A stretch of 64,000 nucleotides of DNA from Marmoricola endophyticus (GCF_014644415.1 NZ_BMKQ01000001.1:2435984-2499983); one strand, 5' to 3'. Positions 1 to 8,159 are shown, numbered from the stretch's first letter. The notes: a model not told the origin generated them from the letters alone. Numbers and translations are program-made.

Positions 1-246
1 GCTCGACCACCGCAGCGGTGGTGGGGGTCTCGACGGGCGCGCCCTCGCTGGCGGTCGGTTGCTGCTCGACCTCCGGTGTTGCGGTCGAGGGGGCGGCCAG
101 GTCCGTGGTGGTTGCCGGTGCGTCGGTGGGGGTGGTCTCGACGTCCTCCCTCGCTGCGCTCGGTTCGGGCTCGACCACCGCAGCGGTGGTGGGGGTCTCG
201 ACGGGCGCGCCCTCGCTGGCGGTCGGTTGCTGCTCGACCTCCGGTG
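1..246. repeat. 168-bp-period direct repeat made of REP-like units
   Basis: Bases 1-78 and 169-246 are identical. The period of 168 bp equals 56 codons, so both copies stay in the frame of the minus-strand gene. Within it, bases 26-71, 134-179 and 194-239 each start GGTCTCGACG and end CTCGACC, the ends of the dispersed element seen near 10.9 kb and 23.9 kb. Confidence 0.8.
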
Positions 247-409
247 GTTCTGGTTGGTGCTCGGGCTCCGGGGGTGCGGGGGTGGTCTCGACGGGCGCGA
301 CCGCCTCGGGCGCGGGATCGGCCGGCTCGCCCTTCTTCGCCTTCTTCTTGCGGCGGAAGAGCGAGGGGAGCTCGAGGTGGGAGAGGTCCTCCTCGGGGTC
401 GGCCGGCAT
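1..409 (-). CDS. Low-complexity Pro/Glu/Thr-rich protein, 3' end beyond the window
   Basis: Read on the minus strand from an ATG (bases 407-409), the frame is open to the window edge, so at least 136 residues are present and the C-terminus is missing. The N-terminus begins MPADPEEDLSHLELPSLF and is followed by a basic patch (RRKKKAKKGE). After that come Pro, Glu, Thr and Ala-rich repeats such as VEQQPTASEGAPVETP, twice, 56 residues apart. No domain is recognised in this part; a folded or membrane domain may lie beyond the edge. The repeats match a dispersed palindromic DNA element found elsewhere in the window, so the protein sequence looks built from translated intergenic repeats. It is divergent from paaA, with about 110 bp between the two starts. 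The frame is well supported; the function is unknown. Confidence 0.6.
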   Translation of the reverse strand, partial: MPADPEEDLSHLELPSLFRRKKKAKKGEPADPAPEAVAPVETTPAPPEPEHQPEPPEVEQQPTASEGAPVETPTTAAVVEPEPSAAREDVETTPTDAPATTTDLAAPSTATPEVEQQPTASEGAPVETPTTAAVVE

Positions 410-472
410 GGGGCGAAGTATGCCGGACCCGACCCGACGCGGGTGGGTGTTGCCGTGACGTGGCGCACGTGC

Positions 473-503
473 TTGACTAATTACTGACCAATCGGTCGGT
501 AAT
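473..503 (+). promoter_or_regulatory. paaA promoter with PaaR operator-like palindrome
   Basis: A -35 like TTGACT (473-478) is followed by an imperfect palindrome, ATTACTGACC-AATC-GGTCGGTAAT (480-503), whose 10-base arms differ at one position. It sits where the -10 and transcription start should be, 14 bp before the paaA start, which suits steric repression by the TetR regulator encoded at the end of the operon. The pairing of operator and regulator is inferred. Confidence 0.7.
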
Positions 504-517
504 CAACGGGAGGCAGC

Positions 518-1459
518 GTGACGGCGACGTACGAGCCCGACGAGACGCAGGCGGCGTTCGACCGCATCATCGAGCGGCACGACCGGATCGAGCCGCGCGA
601 CGCGATGCCGGAGAAGTACCGCGCCACCCTGGTCCGCCAGATCGCGCAGCACGCGCACTCGGAGATCATCGGGATGCAGCCGGAGGGCAACTGGCTGACC
701 CGCGCGCCGTCGCTGCGGCGCAAGGCGATCCTGCTGGCGAAGGTGCAGGACGAGGCCGGGCACGGGCTCTACCTCTACTCCGCGGCCGAGACGCTCGGGG
801 TCTCGCGTCAGGAGCTGACCGAGAAGCTGATCGCCGGCACGCAGAAGTACTCCTCGATCTTCAACTACCCGACGCTGTCGTACGCCGACGTCGGCACCAT
901 CGGCTGGCTCGTCGACGGCGCCGCGATCTGCAACCAGGTACCGCTGTGCCGGACGTCGTACGGCCCGTACGGCCGCTCGATGATCCGGATCTGCAAGGAG
1001 GAGTCCTTCCACCAGCGCCAGGGGTACGAGCTGCTCGCCACGATGATGCGGGGCACGCCCGCGCAGCAGGAGATGGTCCAGGAGTCCGTCGACCGGTTCT
1101 GGTGGCCGGCGCTGATGATGTTCGGCCCGCCCGACGCCGACTCGCCCAACACCGAGCAGTCGATGGCGTGGGGGATCAAGCGCGACACCAACGACGAGCT
1201 GCGCCAGAAGTTCGTTGACATGAGCGTCCCGCAGGCCGAGCGGCTCGGGGTCACCCTGCCCGACCCCGACCTGCGCTGGAACGCCGAGCGCGGCCACCAC
1301 GACTTCGGCCAGCCCGACTGGGACGAGTTCATGGCCGTGGTCAAGGGCGGCGGCCCGTGCAGCGCCCAGCGGATCGCGCACCGGCGCAAGGCGCACGAGG
1401 ACGGCGCGTGGGTCAGAGAAGCTGCCTCTGCCTACGCAGCGAAGGAGCGCCAGCCGTGA
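518..1459 (+). CDS. paaA: Phenylacetyl-CoA 1,2-epoxidase catalytic subunit PaaA
   Basis: PaaA is the di-iron oxygenase subunit of the multicomponent epoxidase that turns phenylacetyl-CoA into its ring 1,2-epoxide, the first ring-attacking step of aerobic phenylacetate breakdown in the cytoplasm. The 313-residue protein has family hallmarks: [15 protein letters not shown] near residue 50, [11 protein letters not shown] from residue 77 (carboxylate and His ligands) and ESFHQRQG from residue 162. Length is typical. The GTG start has a GGGAGG ribosome site 8 bases upstream, and the next start overlaps the stop. It leads the operon paaABCDE-paaI and has an operator-like palindrome just in front. 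Confidence 0.96.
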   Translation: MTATYEPDETQAAFDRIIERHDRIEPRDAMPEKYRATLVRQIAQHAHSEIIGMQPEGNWLTRAPSLRRKAILLAKVQDEAGHGLYLYSAAETLGVSRQELTEKLIAGTQKYSSIFNYPTLSYADVGTIGWLVDGAAICNQVPLCRTSYGPYGRSMIRICKEESFHQRQGYELLATMMRGTPAQQEMVQESVDRFWWPALMMFGPPDADSPNTEQSMAWGIKRDTNDELRQKFVDMSVPQAERLGVTLPDPDLRWNAERGHHDFGQPDWDEFMAVVKGGGPCSAQRIAHRRKAHEDGAWVREAASAYAAKERQP

Positions 1460-1821
1460 GCGACCCCGACTACTCCGCCGACGGTGGGCACGGCGCCGTG
1501 CCCCTCAAGAACGTGCCGACCGGCTTGGGCGAGCGACCCCGCGGCGAGTGGCCGCTCTACGAGGTGTTCGTGCGCGGCAAGCGCGGTCTCAACCACGTCC
1601 ACGTCGGGTCGCTGCACGCGGCCGACGACGAGATGGCGGTGCGGAACGCCCGCGACGTCTACACCCGGCGCAACGAGGGGGTCAGCATCTGGGTCGTGCG
1701 CGCCGACCTGGTGGTCGCGTCCAGCCCGGACGAGAAGGACCCGATGTTCGCGCCGGCCGGGGACAAGGTCTACCGGCACCCGACGTTCTACGACATCGGC
1801 GACGACGTCCCCCACATGTGA
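1456..1821 (+). CDS. paaB: Phenylacetyl-CoA epoxidase subunit PaaB
   Basis: PaaB is a small subunit that bridges the PaaAC heterodimers of the epoxidase. The GTG start overlaps the paaA stop by four bases and gives 121 residues. The family core runs from about residue 32: [20 protein letters not shown], then a motif with [19 protein letters not shown] and WVVRADLVV. The N-terminal 30 residues (Gly/Pro-rich) are longer than in the enterobacterial protein, as is common in actinobacteria. Its position between paaA and paaC fixes the identity. Confidence 0.94.
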   Translation: MSDPDYSADGGHGAVPLKNVPTGLGERPRGEWPLYEVFVRGKRGLNHVHVGSLHAADDEMAVRNARDVYTRRNEGVSIWVVRADLVVASSPDEKDPMFAPAGDKVYRHPTFYDIGDDVPHM

Positions 1822-1831
1822 GGCAGCCACG

Positions 1832-2776
1832 ATGAGCACCGAGGACTTGGACAAGGACCACGACAGCGTGTACGACGGGCTGCTCGACGCCGACCACGCC
1901 GGCGACGACTCCCAGTGGGCCTTCGGCACCGACTTCGAGGACCCGCTCGCCGGGGTCGACACGACTCTCCCGGACGGCGCGGACGCGGGTGCGCTGGCGG
2001 CGTACTGCTTGATGCTCGGCGACGACGCCCTCATCGGCTCCCACCGGCTCTCCCAGTGGTCCAGCCGCGCGCACGACCTCGAGGACGACATCGCGCTGTC
2101 CAACATCGCGCTGGACCTGCTCGGTCAGGCGCGGCTGCTGCTGGCGCGTGCTGCGGCGGCCGATCCGGGCGTCGTCCCGGAGCTGCCCGAGGGCTCGCCG
2201 GTGCCACCGGAGGACGCGCTCGCGTTCTTCCGCGACGAGGGCGGTTTCCGCAACGTACGACTCGTCGAGCAGCCCAACGGCGACTTCGCCGAGACCGTCG
2301 CGCGGCTGCTCGTGACGTCGGTGTGGCGCCTGGCCCTGCTGGAGCGACTGGCCGGCAGCCGGGACACCGTGCTGGCGGCGATCGCCGAGAAGGGCGTGAA
2401 GGAGGTGACCTACCACCGCGACTACGCGGCCCGGTGGGTCCTCACGCTCGCGCATGGCACCGAGGAGTCCCGGGCCCGGCTGGTCGCCGGGCTGGACGTC
2501 GTCTGGCCGCTGCACGACGAGCTGTTCCGCACCACCGACGTCGAGCGGACCGTCGCCGAGCAGCAGGTCGGCGTCGACCCCGCCTCGGTCGCCGACGAGG
2601 TCGGCGTGCTGATCGACCACGTCCTCTCCGTCGCGGGCCTCGAGCGGCCCACGCGGGCGGCGGCCGGCCCGGTCGCCGGCGGCACCGGCCGCGACGGACG
2701 GCACACCGAGGCGATGGGACCGCTGCTGGCGAAGATGCAGGTGGTCGCCCGCGCCCACCCGACGGGGCTGTGGTGA
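1832..2776 (+). CDS. paaC: Phenylacetyl-CoA epoxidase structural subunit PaaC
   Basis: PaaC is the non-catalytic, ferritin-like partner of PaaA in the epoxidase core. The 314-residue reading has the characteristic block GDDALIGSHRLSQWSSRAHDLEDDIALSNIALDLLGQAR (residues about 65-105) and the later WVLTLAHGTEESRARL and WPLHDELF stretches. An acidic stretch of about 35 residues precedes the core. The ATG chosen lies 10 bases after the paaB stop. Its stop overlaps the paaD start by four bases, implying coupled translation. Confidence 0.94.
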   Translation: MSTEDLDKDHDSVYDGLLDADHAGDDSQWAFGTDFEDPLAGVDTTLPDGADAGALAAYCLMLGDDALIGSHRLSQWSSRAHDLEDDIALSNIALDLLGQARLLLARAAAADPGVVPELPEGSPVPPEDALAFFRDEGGFRNVRLVEQPNGDFAETVARLLVTSVWRLALLERLAGSRDTVLAAIAEKGVKEVTYHRDYAARWVLTLAHGTEESRARLVAGLDVVWPLHDELFRTTDVERTVAEQQVGVDPASVADEVGVLIDHVLSVAGLERPTRAAAGPVAGGTGRDGRHTEAMGPLLAKMQVVARAHPTGLW

Positions 2777-3267
2777 CCGTGCCGTCCGCGCTCGCCATCG
2801 CCTCGGAGGTCACCGACCCCGAGATGCCGATGCTCACGCTGGCCGACCTCGGTGTGCTGCGCGAGGTCGAGGAGGAGGGTCGGTGCGTCCGCGTACGGAT
2901 CACGCCGACGTACTCCGGCTGCCCCGCGATGGCCACCATGCGCGACGACCTGGTCTCCCGGCTGCGGTCCGCCGGGTACGCCGACGTCCGCGTCGAGGTG
3001 AGCCTCAGCCCGGCGTGGTCCAGCGACTGGATCTCCGAGCGCGGCCGCCGGGCGCTCGTCGAGCACGGCGTCTCCGCCCCCGGCCCGGCACCGGAGCGCA
3101 CCGGCCCGGTCCCGCTCAGCCTGCTGCCGACCCGGCGCGAGGTCACCTGCCCCCGGTGCGGGTCGGGGGAGACGGCCCTGGTCTCGGAGTACGCCTCCAC
3201 CGCGTGCAAGGCGCAGTACCGCTGCACCGCCTGCCTCGAGCCGTTCGACCACGTCAAGGAGCACTGA
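2773..3267 (+). CDS. paaD: PaaD, iron-sulfur maturation factor for the epoxidase
   Basis: PaaD belongs to the MIP18/SufT-like family and is thought to help assemble the metal or Fe-S centres of the epoxidase system. Residues 1-105 carry the DUF59 fold (VTDPEMPMLTLADLGVLREV; SGCPAMATMRDDL). Residues 125-160 hold a zinc-ribbon-like tail, CPRCGS, then a single Cys, then CTAC, typical of PaaD rather than general SufT proteins. The GTG start overlaps the paaC stop; other GTG codons lie just downstream, so the exact N-terminus may shift by two or three residues. Confidence 0.92.
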   Translation: MTVPSALAIASEVTDPEMPMLTLADLGVLREVEEEGRCVRVRITPTYSGCPAMATMRDDLVSRLRSAGYADVRVEVSLSPAWSSDWISERGRRALVEHGVSAPGPAPERTGPVPLSLLPTRREVTCPRCGSGETALVSEYASTACKAQYRCTACLEPFDHVKEH

Positions 3268-3270
3268 GCC

Positions 3271-4326
3271 GTGCCGAGCACCTTCCACGAGCTGACCGTC
3301 GCCGATGTGCGCCGGCTCACCGACGACTCCGCGGCACTCACCTTCGAGGTCCCCGACGAGCTGCGCGAGGCGTACGACTTCCGCGCCGGTCAGTCGCTGA
3401 CCCTGCGCCGGTGGATCGACGGCGAGGAGCACCGCCGGTCGTACTCCATCTGCGCGCCCGCCGGCGCCCGCCCGCGCGTCGGCGTGCGCGAGATCCCCGA
3501 GGGGCTGTTCTCCTCGTGGCTGGTGCGCGACGTACGCCCCGGCGACACCGTCGAGGTGCAGACACCGACCGGCAGCTTCCGGGCGGACCCGGCCGAGGGC
3601 GGGCGGCACCTGTGCATCGCCGCGGGGTCGGGCATCACGCCGATGCTCTCGATCGCCTCGACCGTGCTGGCGCACCCGGACGCGCAGGTGACGCTGCTCT
3701 ACGGCAACCGGACCAGCGGGTCGGTGATGTTCGCCGAGGAGCTCGCCGACCTCAAGGACCGGTACCGCCAGCGCCTCGACCTGGTGCACGTCCTCTCCCG
3801 CGAGCCGCGTGACGTCGAGCTGTTCTCCGGACGGCTGGACGCCGACCGGCTGCGGCGGCTGCTGACCACGCTGGTGCCGGTCGACGGCGTCGACCACGTG
3901 TGGCTGTGCGGGCCGTACGCCATGGTCGGCGACGCGCGCGAGGTGCTCGCCGAGGTCGGGGTGCCGTCCGAGCGGGTGCACGTCGAGCTGTTCTACGTCG
4001 ACGAGCCGCCGCCGGAGGTCTCCCGCCCCGACGCCGTGGTCGACGGGGCGACGACGCAGGTGACGATCGCCCTGGACGGGCGTACCTCCACCGCACCGAT
4101 GCCGCGGGACGCGACCGTGCTCGACGGCGCGGCGGCCACGCGCAACGACCTGCCCTTCGCCTGCAAGGGCGGGGTGTGCGGCACCTGTCGTGCCCAGGTC
4201 ACCGACGGGGAGGTCGACATGCGCCGCAACTACGCGCTCGACGACGACGAGGTCGAGCGCGGCTTCGTGCTCACCTGCCAGAGCTTCCCGGTCGGGGACG
4301 CCGTCACGGTGGACTTCGATGCCTGA
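3271..4326 (+). CDS. paaE: Phenylacetyl-CoA epoxidase reductase PaaE
   Basis: PaaE passes electrons from NADPH through FAD and a plant-type 2Fe-2S cluster to the PaaA di-iron site. The 351-residue protein has an FAD-binding barrel (RSYSICAP near residue 54), a nicotinamide-binding region (GSGITPMLSI near residue 115; WLCGPYAMVG) and a C-terminal ferredoxin domain. Cluster ligands are Cys298, Cys303, Cys306 and Cys336. The GTG start lies three bases past the paaD stop, and the paaI ATG lies inside its last codons. Confidence 0.95.
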   Translation: MPSTFHELTVADVRRLTDDSAALTFEVPDELREAYDFRAGQSLTLRRWIDGEEHRRSYSICAPAGARPRVGVREIPEGLFSSWLVRDVRPGDTVEVQTPTGSFRADPAEGGRHLCIAAGSGITPMLSIASTVLAHPDAQVTLLYGNRTSGSVMFAEELADLKDRYRQRLDLVHVLSREPRDVELFSGRLDADRLRRLLTTLVPVDGVDHVWLCGPYAMVGDAREVLAEVGVPSERVHVELFYVDEPPPEVSRPDAVVDGATTQVTIALDGRTSTAPMPRDATVLDGAAATRNDLPFACKGGVCGTCRAQVTDGEVDMRRNYALDDDEVERGFVLTCQSFPVGDAVTVDFDA

Positions 4327-4756
4327 GCCGGACGCGCAGGAGGTCGCCCGACGGTCCACCGACGCGATGTGGGGCGGCGACGCCGCCAGCCGTGTCCTCG
4401 GGATGCGGCTGGTCTCGGTCGCGCCCGGCGAGGCCGTGCTCGCGATGACCGTCCGCGACGACATGGTCAACGGCTGGGAGATCTGCCACGGAGGGCTGAT
4501 CGCCACCCTCGCCGACTCCGCCTTCGCCGTCGCCTGCAACTCCCGGGGCCGGGTCACCGTCGCCTCGGGCTTCGACATCACCTTCCTCGAGCCGGGTCGG
4601 CTGGGCGACGAGCTGGTCGCCACGGCCCGCGAGCGCGCCCTGCGCGGCCGCTCGGGGCTGTACGACGTCAGCGTCGCCCGGGCCTCCGACGGTGCGGTGC
4701 TGGCCGAGATGCGTGGCCGCAGCCGTGCGACCGGGGAGCCCAACCCCGCACTCTGA
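4319..4756 (+). CDS. paaI: PaaI hotdog-fold thioesterase
   Basis: PaaI hydrolyses ring-hydroxylated or stalled phenylacetyl-CoA intermediates and so rescues the CoA pool when ring cleavage fails. The 145-residue protein has the hotdog signature ICHGGLIATLADSAFAVACN (residues about 57-76), where the HGG and the acidic residue line the active site, followed by GFDITFLEP. The ATG at 4319 overlaps the end of paaE by eight bases; an upstream start would lie deep in paaE. It is the last gene of the operon and converges on paaR. Confidence 0.93.
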   Translation: MPEPDAQEVARRSTDAMWGGDAASRVLGMRLVSVAPGEAVLAMTVRDDMVNGWEICHGGLIATLADSAFAVACNSRGRVTVASGFDITFLEPGRLGDELVATARERALRGRSGLYDVSVARASDGAVLAEMRGRSRATGEPNPAL

Positions 4757-4773
4757 TCCACACGCGTGCGCGC

Positions 4774-4836
4774 GAGGCGTCGCGAACACGCGCCGTCTCG
4801 GGGGGAGGGTGCGTGAGGCGTCGCGAACACGCGCCG
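4774..4836. repeat. Two 22-bp direct repeats, period 41 bp, between convergent genes
   Basis: The same 22 bases (GAGGCGTCGCGAAC followed by ACGCGCCG) occur at 4774-4795 and 4815-4836, and similarity extends a few bases on each side. They fill most of the gap between the paaI and paaR stops. No further copy was noticed in the window. They may act as a bidirectional terminator or be a remnant of a dispersed repeat. Confidence 0.7.
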
Positions 4837-4857
4837 CCTCGCGGGGCGGCGCACGGG

Positions 4858-5457
4858 TCAGTGCGCCGTGATGCCCTCGAACGCGATCGCCGCGACGGCG
4901 TCGGCCAGCGATGCGGGGTCGGTGGTGCCCGAGGGGCGGTACCACTCGACCAGCGAGTTGACCGTCCCGAACAGCAGCCGGCTGACCAGCTCCGGCGGCA
5001 GGTCACGCCGTACGACGCCCTCCTCGGCGGCCGCCGAGACCAGCGCGGCCAGCCGGTCGTCCAGCTCCCGGCGTCGGCGCAGCGCCTGCTGCTCGATCCC
5101 GGAGTTGCCGCGGACCCGGAGCAGCAGCGTCACCGCGGGCAGGTGGGCGGCCAGTACGAGCACCGACTCGCGAAGCGCGGCGCGGAGCCGGTCCCCGGCG
5201 CTCCCCGGCCCGGCGGCGGCAGACTCGATCGCCGCGCTCAGCGCGTCCAGCCCTTCGTCCAGCCCGGCGCGCAGCAGGTCCTCGCGGCTCTCGACGTGGT
5301 GGTAGATCGCCGACTTCGAGACCCCGAGCTCGCGCGCCAGGTCGGACATCGACGTGCCGTCGTACCCCTGCCGGTTGAACAGCTCCACCGCCCGCCGCAG
5401 CACCGTCTCCTGGTCGTAGCCCGGCCGTCCGCGGCGAGGAGCGTCGGGCGAGGTCAC
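4858..5457 (-). CDS. paaR: TetR-family repressor of the paa operon (PaaR-like)
   Basis: This 199-residue TetR regulator has an N-terminal helix-turn-helix (VLRRAVELFNRQGYDGTSM, then LARELGVSKSAIYHHV, residues about 19-58) and a C-terminal ligand domain that probably senses phenylacetyl-CoA or a related thioester. It converges on paaI and is divergent from an enoyl-CoA hydratase, with 92 bp between the starts. A TetR-type palindrome lies at the paaA promoter, its probable target. The GTG start has an AAGGCT box six bases upstream, which would make the message leaderless. The assignment rests on context; the family alone does not specify the ligand. Confidence 0.82.
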   Translation of the reverse strand: MTSPDAPRRGRPGYDQETVLRRAVELFNRQGYDGTSMSDLARELGVSKSAIYHHVESREDLLRAGLDEGLDALSAAIESAAAGPGSAGDRLRAALRESVLVLAAHLPAVTLLLRVRGNSGIEQQALRRRRELDDRLAALVSAAAEEGVVRRDLPPELVSRLLFGTVNSLVEWYRPSGTTDPASLADAVAAIAFEGITAH

Positions 5458-5549
5458 GGGGTCAGCCTTCCACGTCCTGGGCCGACGACCGCGCCGCGCG
5501 GGACTCGCGGGAGGATCGTCGCACCGACGAGACGCCGGAGGCGCTGCAC

Positions 5550-6290
5550 GTGATCACCCGACAGGACCTCGCCGACGAGGTACGGCTGCTGACCATCGAC
5601 CGCGACGAGCGGCGCAACGCGCTCGACACCGGGCACCTCGAGCAGCTGCGCGGCCACGTCGCCGACGCGGTGTCCGAGGGCGTACGGGCCGTGGTGATCA
5701 CCGGCGCCGGGTCGGTGTTCAGCGCCGGCGCGGACCTGGACGCGGCGTACGACGAGACCTTCCTGGGCATGCTCTACGGCACTCTGCGCGACCTCTGTGC
5801 GAGCCCGGTGCCGCTGGTGGCCGCGGTCAACGGCCCGGCGATCGGCGCGGGGGCCCAGCTCGCGATGGCCTGCGACCTGCGCGTCGGCGGCGAGCGGGCA
5901 CGCTTCGCCGTGCCCACCGCGCGCAACGGCCTGGCCGTGGACCTGTGGACCGTACGTCGGCTCGCGCTGCTGACCACGGGGTCCGTCGCCCGCAACCTGC
6001 TCCTCGGGGCGGGCACCCTGGACGCCGAGCACGCCCACACGCTCGGGCTGCTCGGCCGTCGCGGCGACCTGAGCGACGCGGTCGAGTGGGCGCAGGAGAT
6101 CGCGACGATGGCGCCGCTGAGCCTGGCGTACTCCAAGCGGGTGCTCGACATCGCGCTGGAGCCGGACGTCGACCCGGAGGCGCAGGCGGAGATCGACCGG
6201 TCGTTCCGGGCCTGCTGGGCGAGCGAGGACGTCGCCGAGGCGCGGGTCGCGCGCACCGAGAAGCGCGCGCCGGTCTTCCGCGGCCGCTGA
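5550..6290 (+). CDS. Enoyl-CoA hydratase/isomerase family protein
   Basis: This is a crotonase-fold enzyme of 246 residues, slightly short for the family (about 260). The CoA-binding region and oxyanion hole are visible as GSVFSAGADLDAAY (residues about 52-65) and NGPAIGAGAQLAMACDLRVG (residues about 92-111). Where canonical hydratases have two Glu residues, this segment reads GPAIGAGAQL and FAVPTARNGL, so catalysis may differ from standard hydration. It is divergent from paaR and close to paaA-E, so a role in phenylacetyl-CoA ring-product beta-oxidation (PaaF/PaaG type) is plausible. No paaG, paaZ, paaJ, paaH or paaK lies in the window. Confidence 0.8.
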   Translation: MITRQDLADEVRLLTIDRDERRNALDTGHLEQLRGHVADAVSEGVRAVVITGAGSVFSAGADLDAAYDETFLGMLYGTLRDLCASPVPLVAAVNGPAIGAGAQLAMACDLRVGGERARFAVPTARNGLAVDLWTVRRLALLTTGSVARNLLLGAGTLDAEHAHTLGLLGRRGDLSDAVEWAQEIATMAPLSLAYSKRVLDIALEPDVDPEAQAEIDRSFRACWASEDVAEARVARTEKRAPVFRGR

Positions 6291-6375
6291 GCCTGCTACG
6301 AGAACGGTCACCACCTCCCGCTCGCACCCGCGAACGGTGCCGAGAGCGACTGGTGAGGAGTCCCGGTACGACGAA

Positions 6376-6404
6376 GGGCCGCGACTCGTCACGAGTCGCG
6401 GCCC
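6376..6404 (-). terminator. Strong hairpin just downstream of tRNA-Pro
   Basis: A 13-bp perfect stem, GGGCCGCGACTCG and its complement, surrounds a three-base loop. It starts 16 bases beyond the 3' end of the minus-strand tRNA gene and 85 bases after the enoyl-CoA hydratase stop, so it can end both transcripts. There is no clear T-tract, as is common in actinobacteria. Confidence 0.75.
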
Positions 6405-6419
6405 TCGATGTCACTGCGG

Positions 6420-6493
6420 TCGGGCTGACAGGATTTGAACCTGCGGCCTCCTCGTCCCGAACGAGGCGCGCTACCAAGCTGCGCCACAGCCCG
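6420..6493 (-). tRNA. tRNA-Pro (anticodon CGG)
   Basis: The minus strand folds into a complete cloverleaf. The acceptor stem is CGGGCTG with CAGCCCG, the D-arm contains GCGCAGCTTGGTAGCGC, and the anticodon stem CCTCG/CGAGG encloses the loop TTCGGGA with anticodon CGG (reads CCG, proline). The T-arm has GGTTCAAATCC. The discriminator base is A and no CCA is encoded. The gene is isolated from other tRNAs. Confidence 0.97.
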
Positions 6494-6537
6494 AAGTGCC
6501 TGCGCCACTCTAGCCGTACACCGCTCGCTGCGACGAA

Positions 6538-7455
6538 TCAGGCCGGGGTGAGCGTCAGCAGCGTCGCCTCGGGACGGCAGAACGTCCGGAACGGCGCGTA
6601 CGGCGAGGTCCCGGCACCGGCGGACACGTGCAGCCACGCCGACCCGGCGTCGCCGGGGGAGGAGGCCGCCGGGTGGCGGTGCAGGCCGCTGGCGCGCGCC
6701 GGCTCGAGGTCGCAGTTGGTCACCAGCGCCCGCCCACCGGGCAGGCAGACCTGGCCGCCGTGGGTGTGGCCGGCGAGCACCATGTCCCAGCCGGAGGTGG
6801 CGTACGCGTCCAGCACCCGGAGGTACGGCGCGTGGGCGACGCCGAGCCGCAGGTCCGCGTCGGCGGGAGCTGGGCGGGGGATCGAGCCGAGGTCGTCACG
6901 GGACAGGTGCGGGTCGTCGAGGCCGGACAGCGCGATCGTGGTGCCACCGACCTCGATCGTCCCGGTGGTGTTGGTCAGCTCCTGCCACCCGCGCCGCGCG
7001 AGGGAGACGCACAGGTGCTCCCACGGCAGCGGCGCTACGTGGGTGGACCGCGTGTCGTCGTCGCGGAAGTACCGCAGCGGGCTCTTCGGCACCGGTGAGT
7101 AGTAGTCGTTGCTGCCGAGCACGAACGCCCCCGGCCGGTCCAGCAGCGGGTCCAGCGCGTCGAGCAGCGGCGGGAGCACGTCGCGGTGGGCGAGGTTGTC
7201 GCCGGTGCTGACCACCAGGTCCGGCTCGAGGTCGGCGAGGCTCCGCAGCCAGGCGAGCTTGGTCGTCTGGCGCGGGGTCGCGTGCAGGTCGCTGAGGTGC
7301 AGCAGCCGCAGCGGCTCGTGGCCCGCAGGCAGGCACGGCACGTCGGCACGGCGTACGACGAAGGCCTTGGTCGCTGCGTAGCCGTACGCCGCGGTGCCCG
7401 CGCCCGCTACCGCGAGAGCGCCGGCGGCACCGGCGAGGAACCTGGTCGTGGACAT
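6538..7455 (-). CDS. Membrane-anchored metallophosphoesterase (Rv3683-like)
   Basis: A 305-residue calcineurin-like phosphoesterase. The N-terminus has one hydrophobic segment (FLAGAAGALAVAGAGTAAYGYA), probably a membrane anchor or signal. Metal-binding motifs follow in order: LSDLHATP (residue about 52), STGDNLA, GSNDYYSP, and AGHTHGGQVCLPGG near the end. The DLH, GD, GND-type and GHTH motifs are all intact. The ATG chosen starts MSTTRF; ten more in-frame codons lie upstream but would overlap the divergent promoter. Its place beside ponA2 is shared with M. tuberculosis, which suggests a cell-envelope role. Substrate unknown. Confidence 0.88.
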   Translation of the reverse strand: MSTTRFLAGAAGALAVAGAGTAAYGYAATKAFVVRRADVPCLPAGHEPLRLLHLSDLHATPRQTTKLAWLRSLADLEPDLVVSTGDNLAHRDVLPPLLDALDPLLDRPGAFVLGSNDYYSPVPKSPLRYFRDDDTRSTHVAPLPWEHLCVSLARRGWQELTNTTGTIEVGGTTIALSGLDDPHLSRDDLGSIPRPAPADADLRLGVAHAPYLRVLDAYATSGWDMVLAGHTHGGQVCLPGGRALVTNCDLEPARASGLHRHPAASSPGDAGSAWLHVSAGAGTSPYAPFRTFCRPEATLLTLTPA

Positions 7456-7493
7456 CGGCGCAAGGCTGCCACATTCAAGGCACACTGGCCGAC

Positions 7494-7955
7494 GTGAGTG
7501 AGCTCAAGGACCGTCTGCGTACCGACCTGACCGCCGCGATCAAGGGCCGCGACCAGGTGCGCTCCTCCACGCTGAGGATGGTGCTCTCCGCGATCACCAA
7601 CGTCGAGGTCTCCGGCAAGCAGGCCCGCGAGCTGAGCGACGAGGACGTCCTGGGCGTGCTTACCAGCGAGGCGAAGAAGCGTCGCGAGGCCGCCGAGGCG
7701 TTCGACGAGGGCGGCCGGGCCGAGAGCGCCGAGAAGGAGCGCGCCGAGGCCGAGGTGATCGCCGGCTACCTGCCCGCGCAGATGGACGAGGCCGAGATCC
7801 GCGACCTCGTCACCGCCACCATCGCCGACCTCGGCGTCGCGGGGGACGGGATGAGGGCGATGGGCCGGGTGATGGGGGTCCTCACCCCGCGGACCAAGGG
7901 TCGTGCCGACGGTGGGGCCGTCGCCGCGGAGGTGCGCCGCCAGCTCGGGTCGTAG
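7494..7955 (+). CDS. GatB/YqeY domain protein
   Basis: A 153-residue stand-alone YqeY protein with the family opening LKDRLRTDLTAAIKGRDQVRSS (residues 3-24), the middle block EVSGKQARELSDEDVLGVL, and the C-terminal MRAMGRVMGVLTPRTKGRADGGAV. The fold is like the tail of the GatB subunit of tRNA amidotransferase, where it contacts tRNA; the role of free YqeY is not established. The GTG start is 38 bp from the divergent phosphoesterase start, and the two must share one small promoter region. Confidence 0.9.
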   Translation: MSELKDRLRTDLTAAIKGRDQVRSSTLRMVLSAITNVEVSGKQARELSDEDVLGVLTSEAKKRREAAEAFDEGGRAESAEKERAEAEVIAGYLPAQMDEAEIRDLVTATIADLGVAGDGMRAMGRVMGVLTPRTKGRADGGAVAAEVRRQLGS

Positions 7956-8082
7956 TCCGACGTACCCAACGGGCCCCGGGGGGCGGCTCCGCGCGACGCC
8001 GTGGGTCGGGCCGACTGGTTCGGTACGTCTGACTACGGCCGGTACCGCCCGTGCGCCCTGGCTGCGATGACCACCGGAGGAC

Positions 8083-8124
8083 GAGCAGAGAGCGAGCGCC
8101 AGCGAGCGAACGCCCGTCGAGACC
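8083..8124. repeat. Copy of the dispersed REP-like element
   Basis: In the 204-bp gap between yqeY and ponA2, the stretch runs GAGCAGAGAGCGAGCGCC to CGTCGAGACC. It keeps the GCGAGCGCCAGCGAGCG core and the GTCGAGACC end of the element at 10,954-10,999 and 23,891-23,929. The rest of the gap shows nothing recognisable. Confidence 0.65.
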
Positions 8125-8159
8125 TGCCACCGCGGCGAATCTCGACAAACGGCGTCGGC

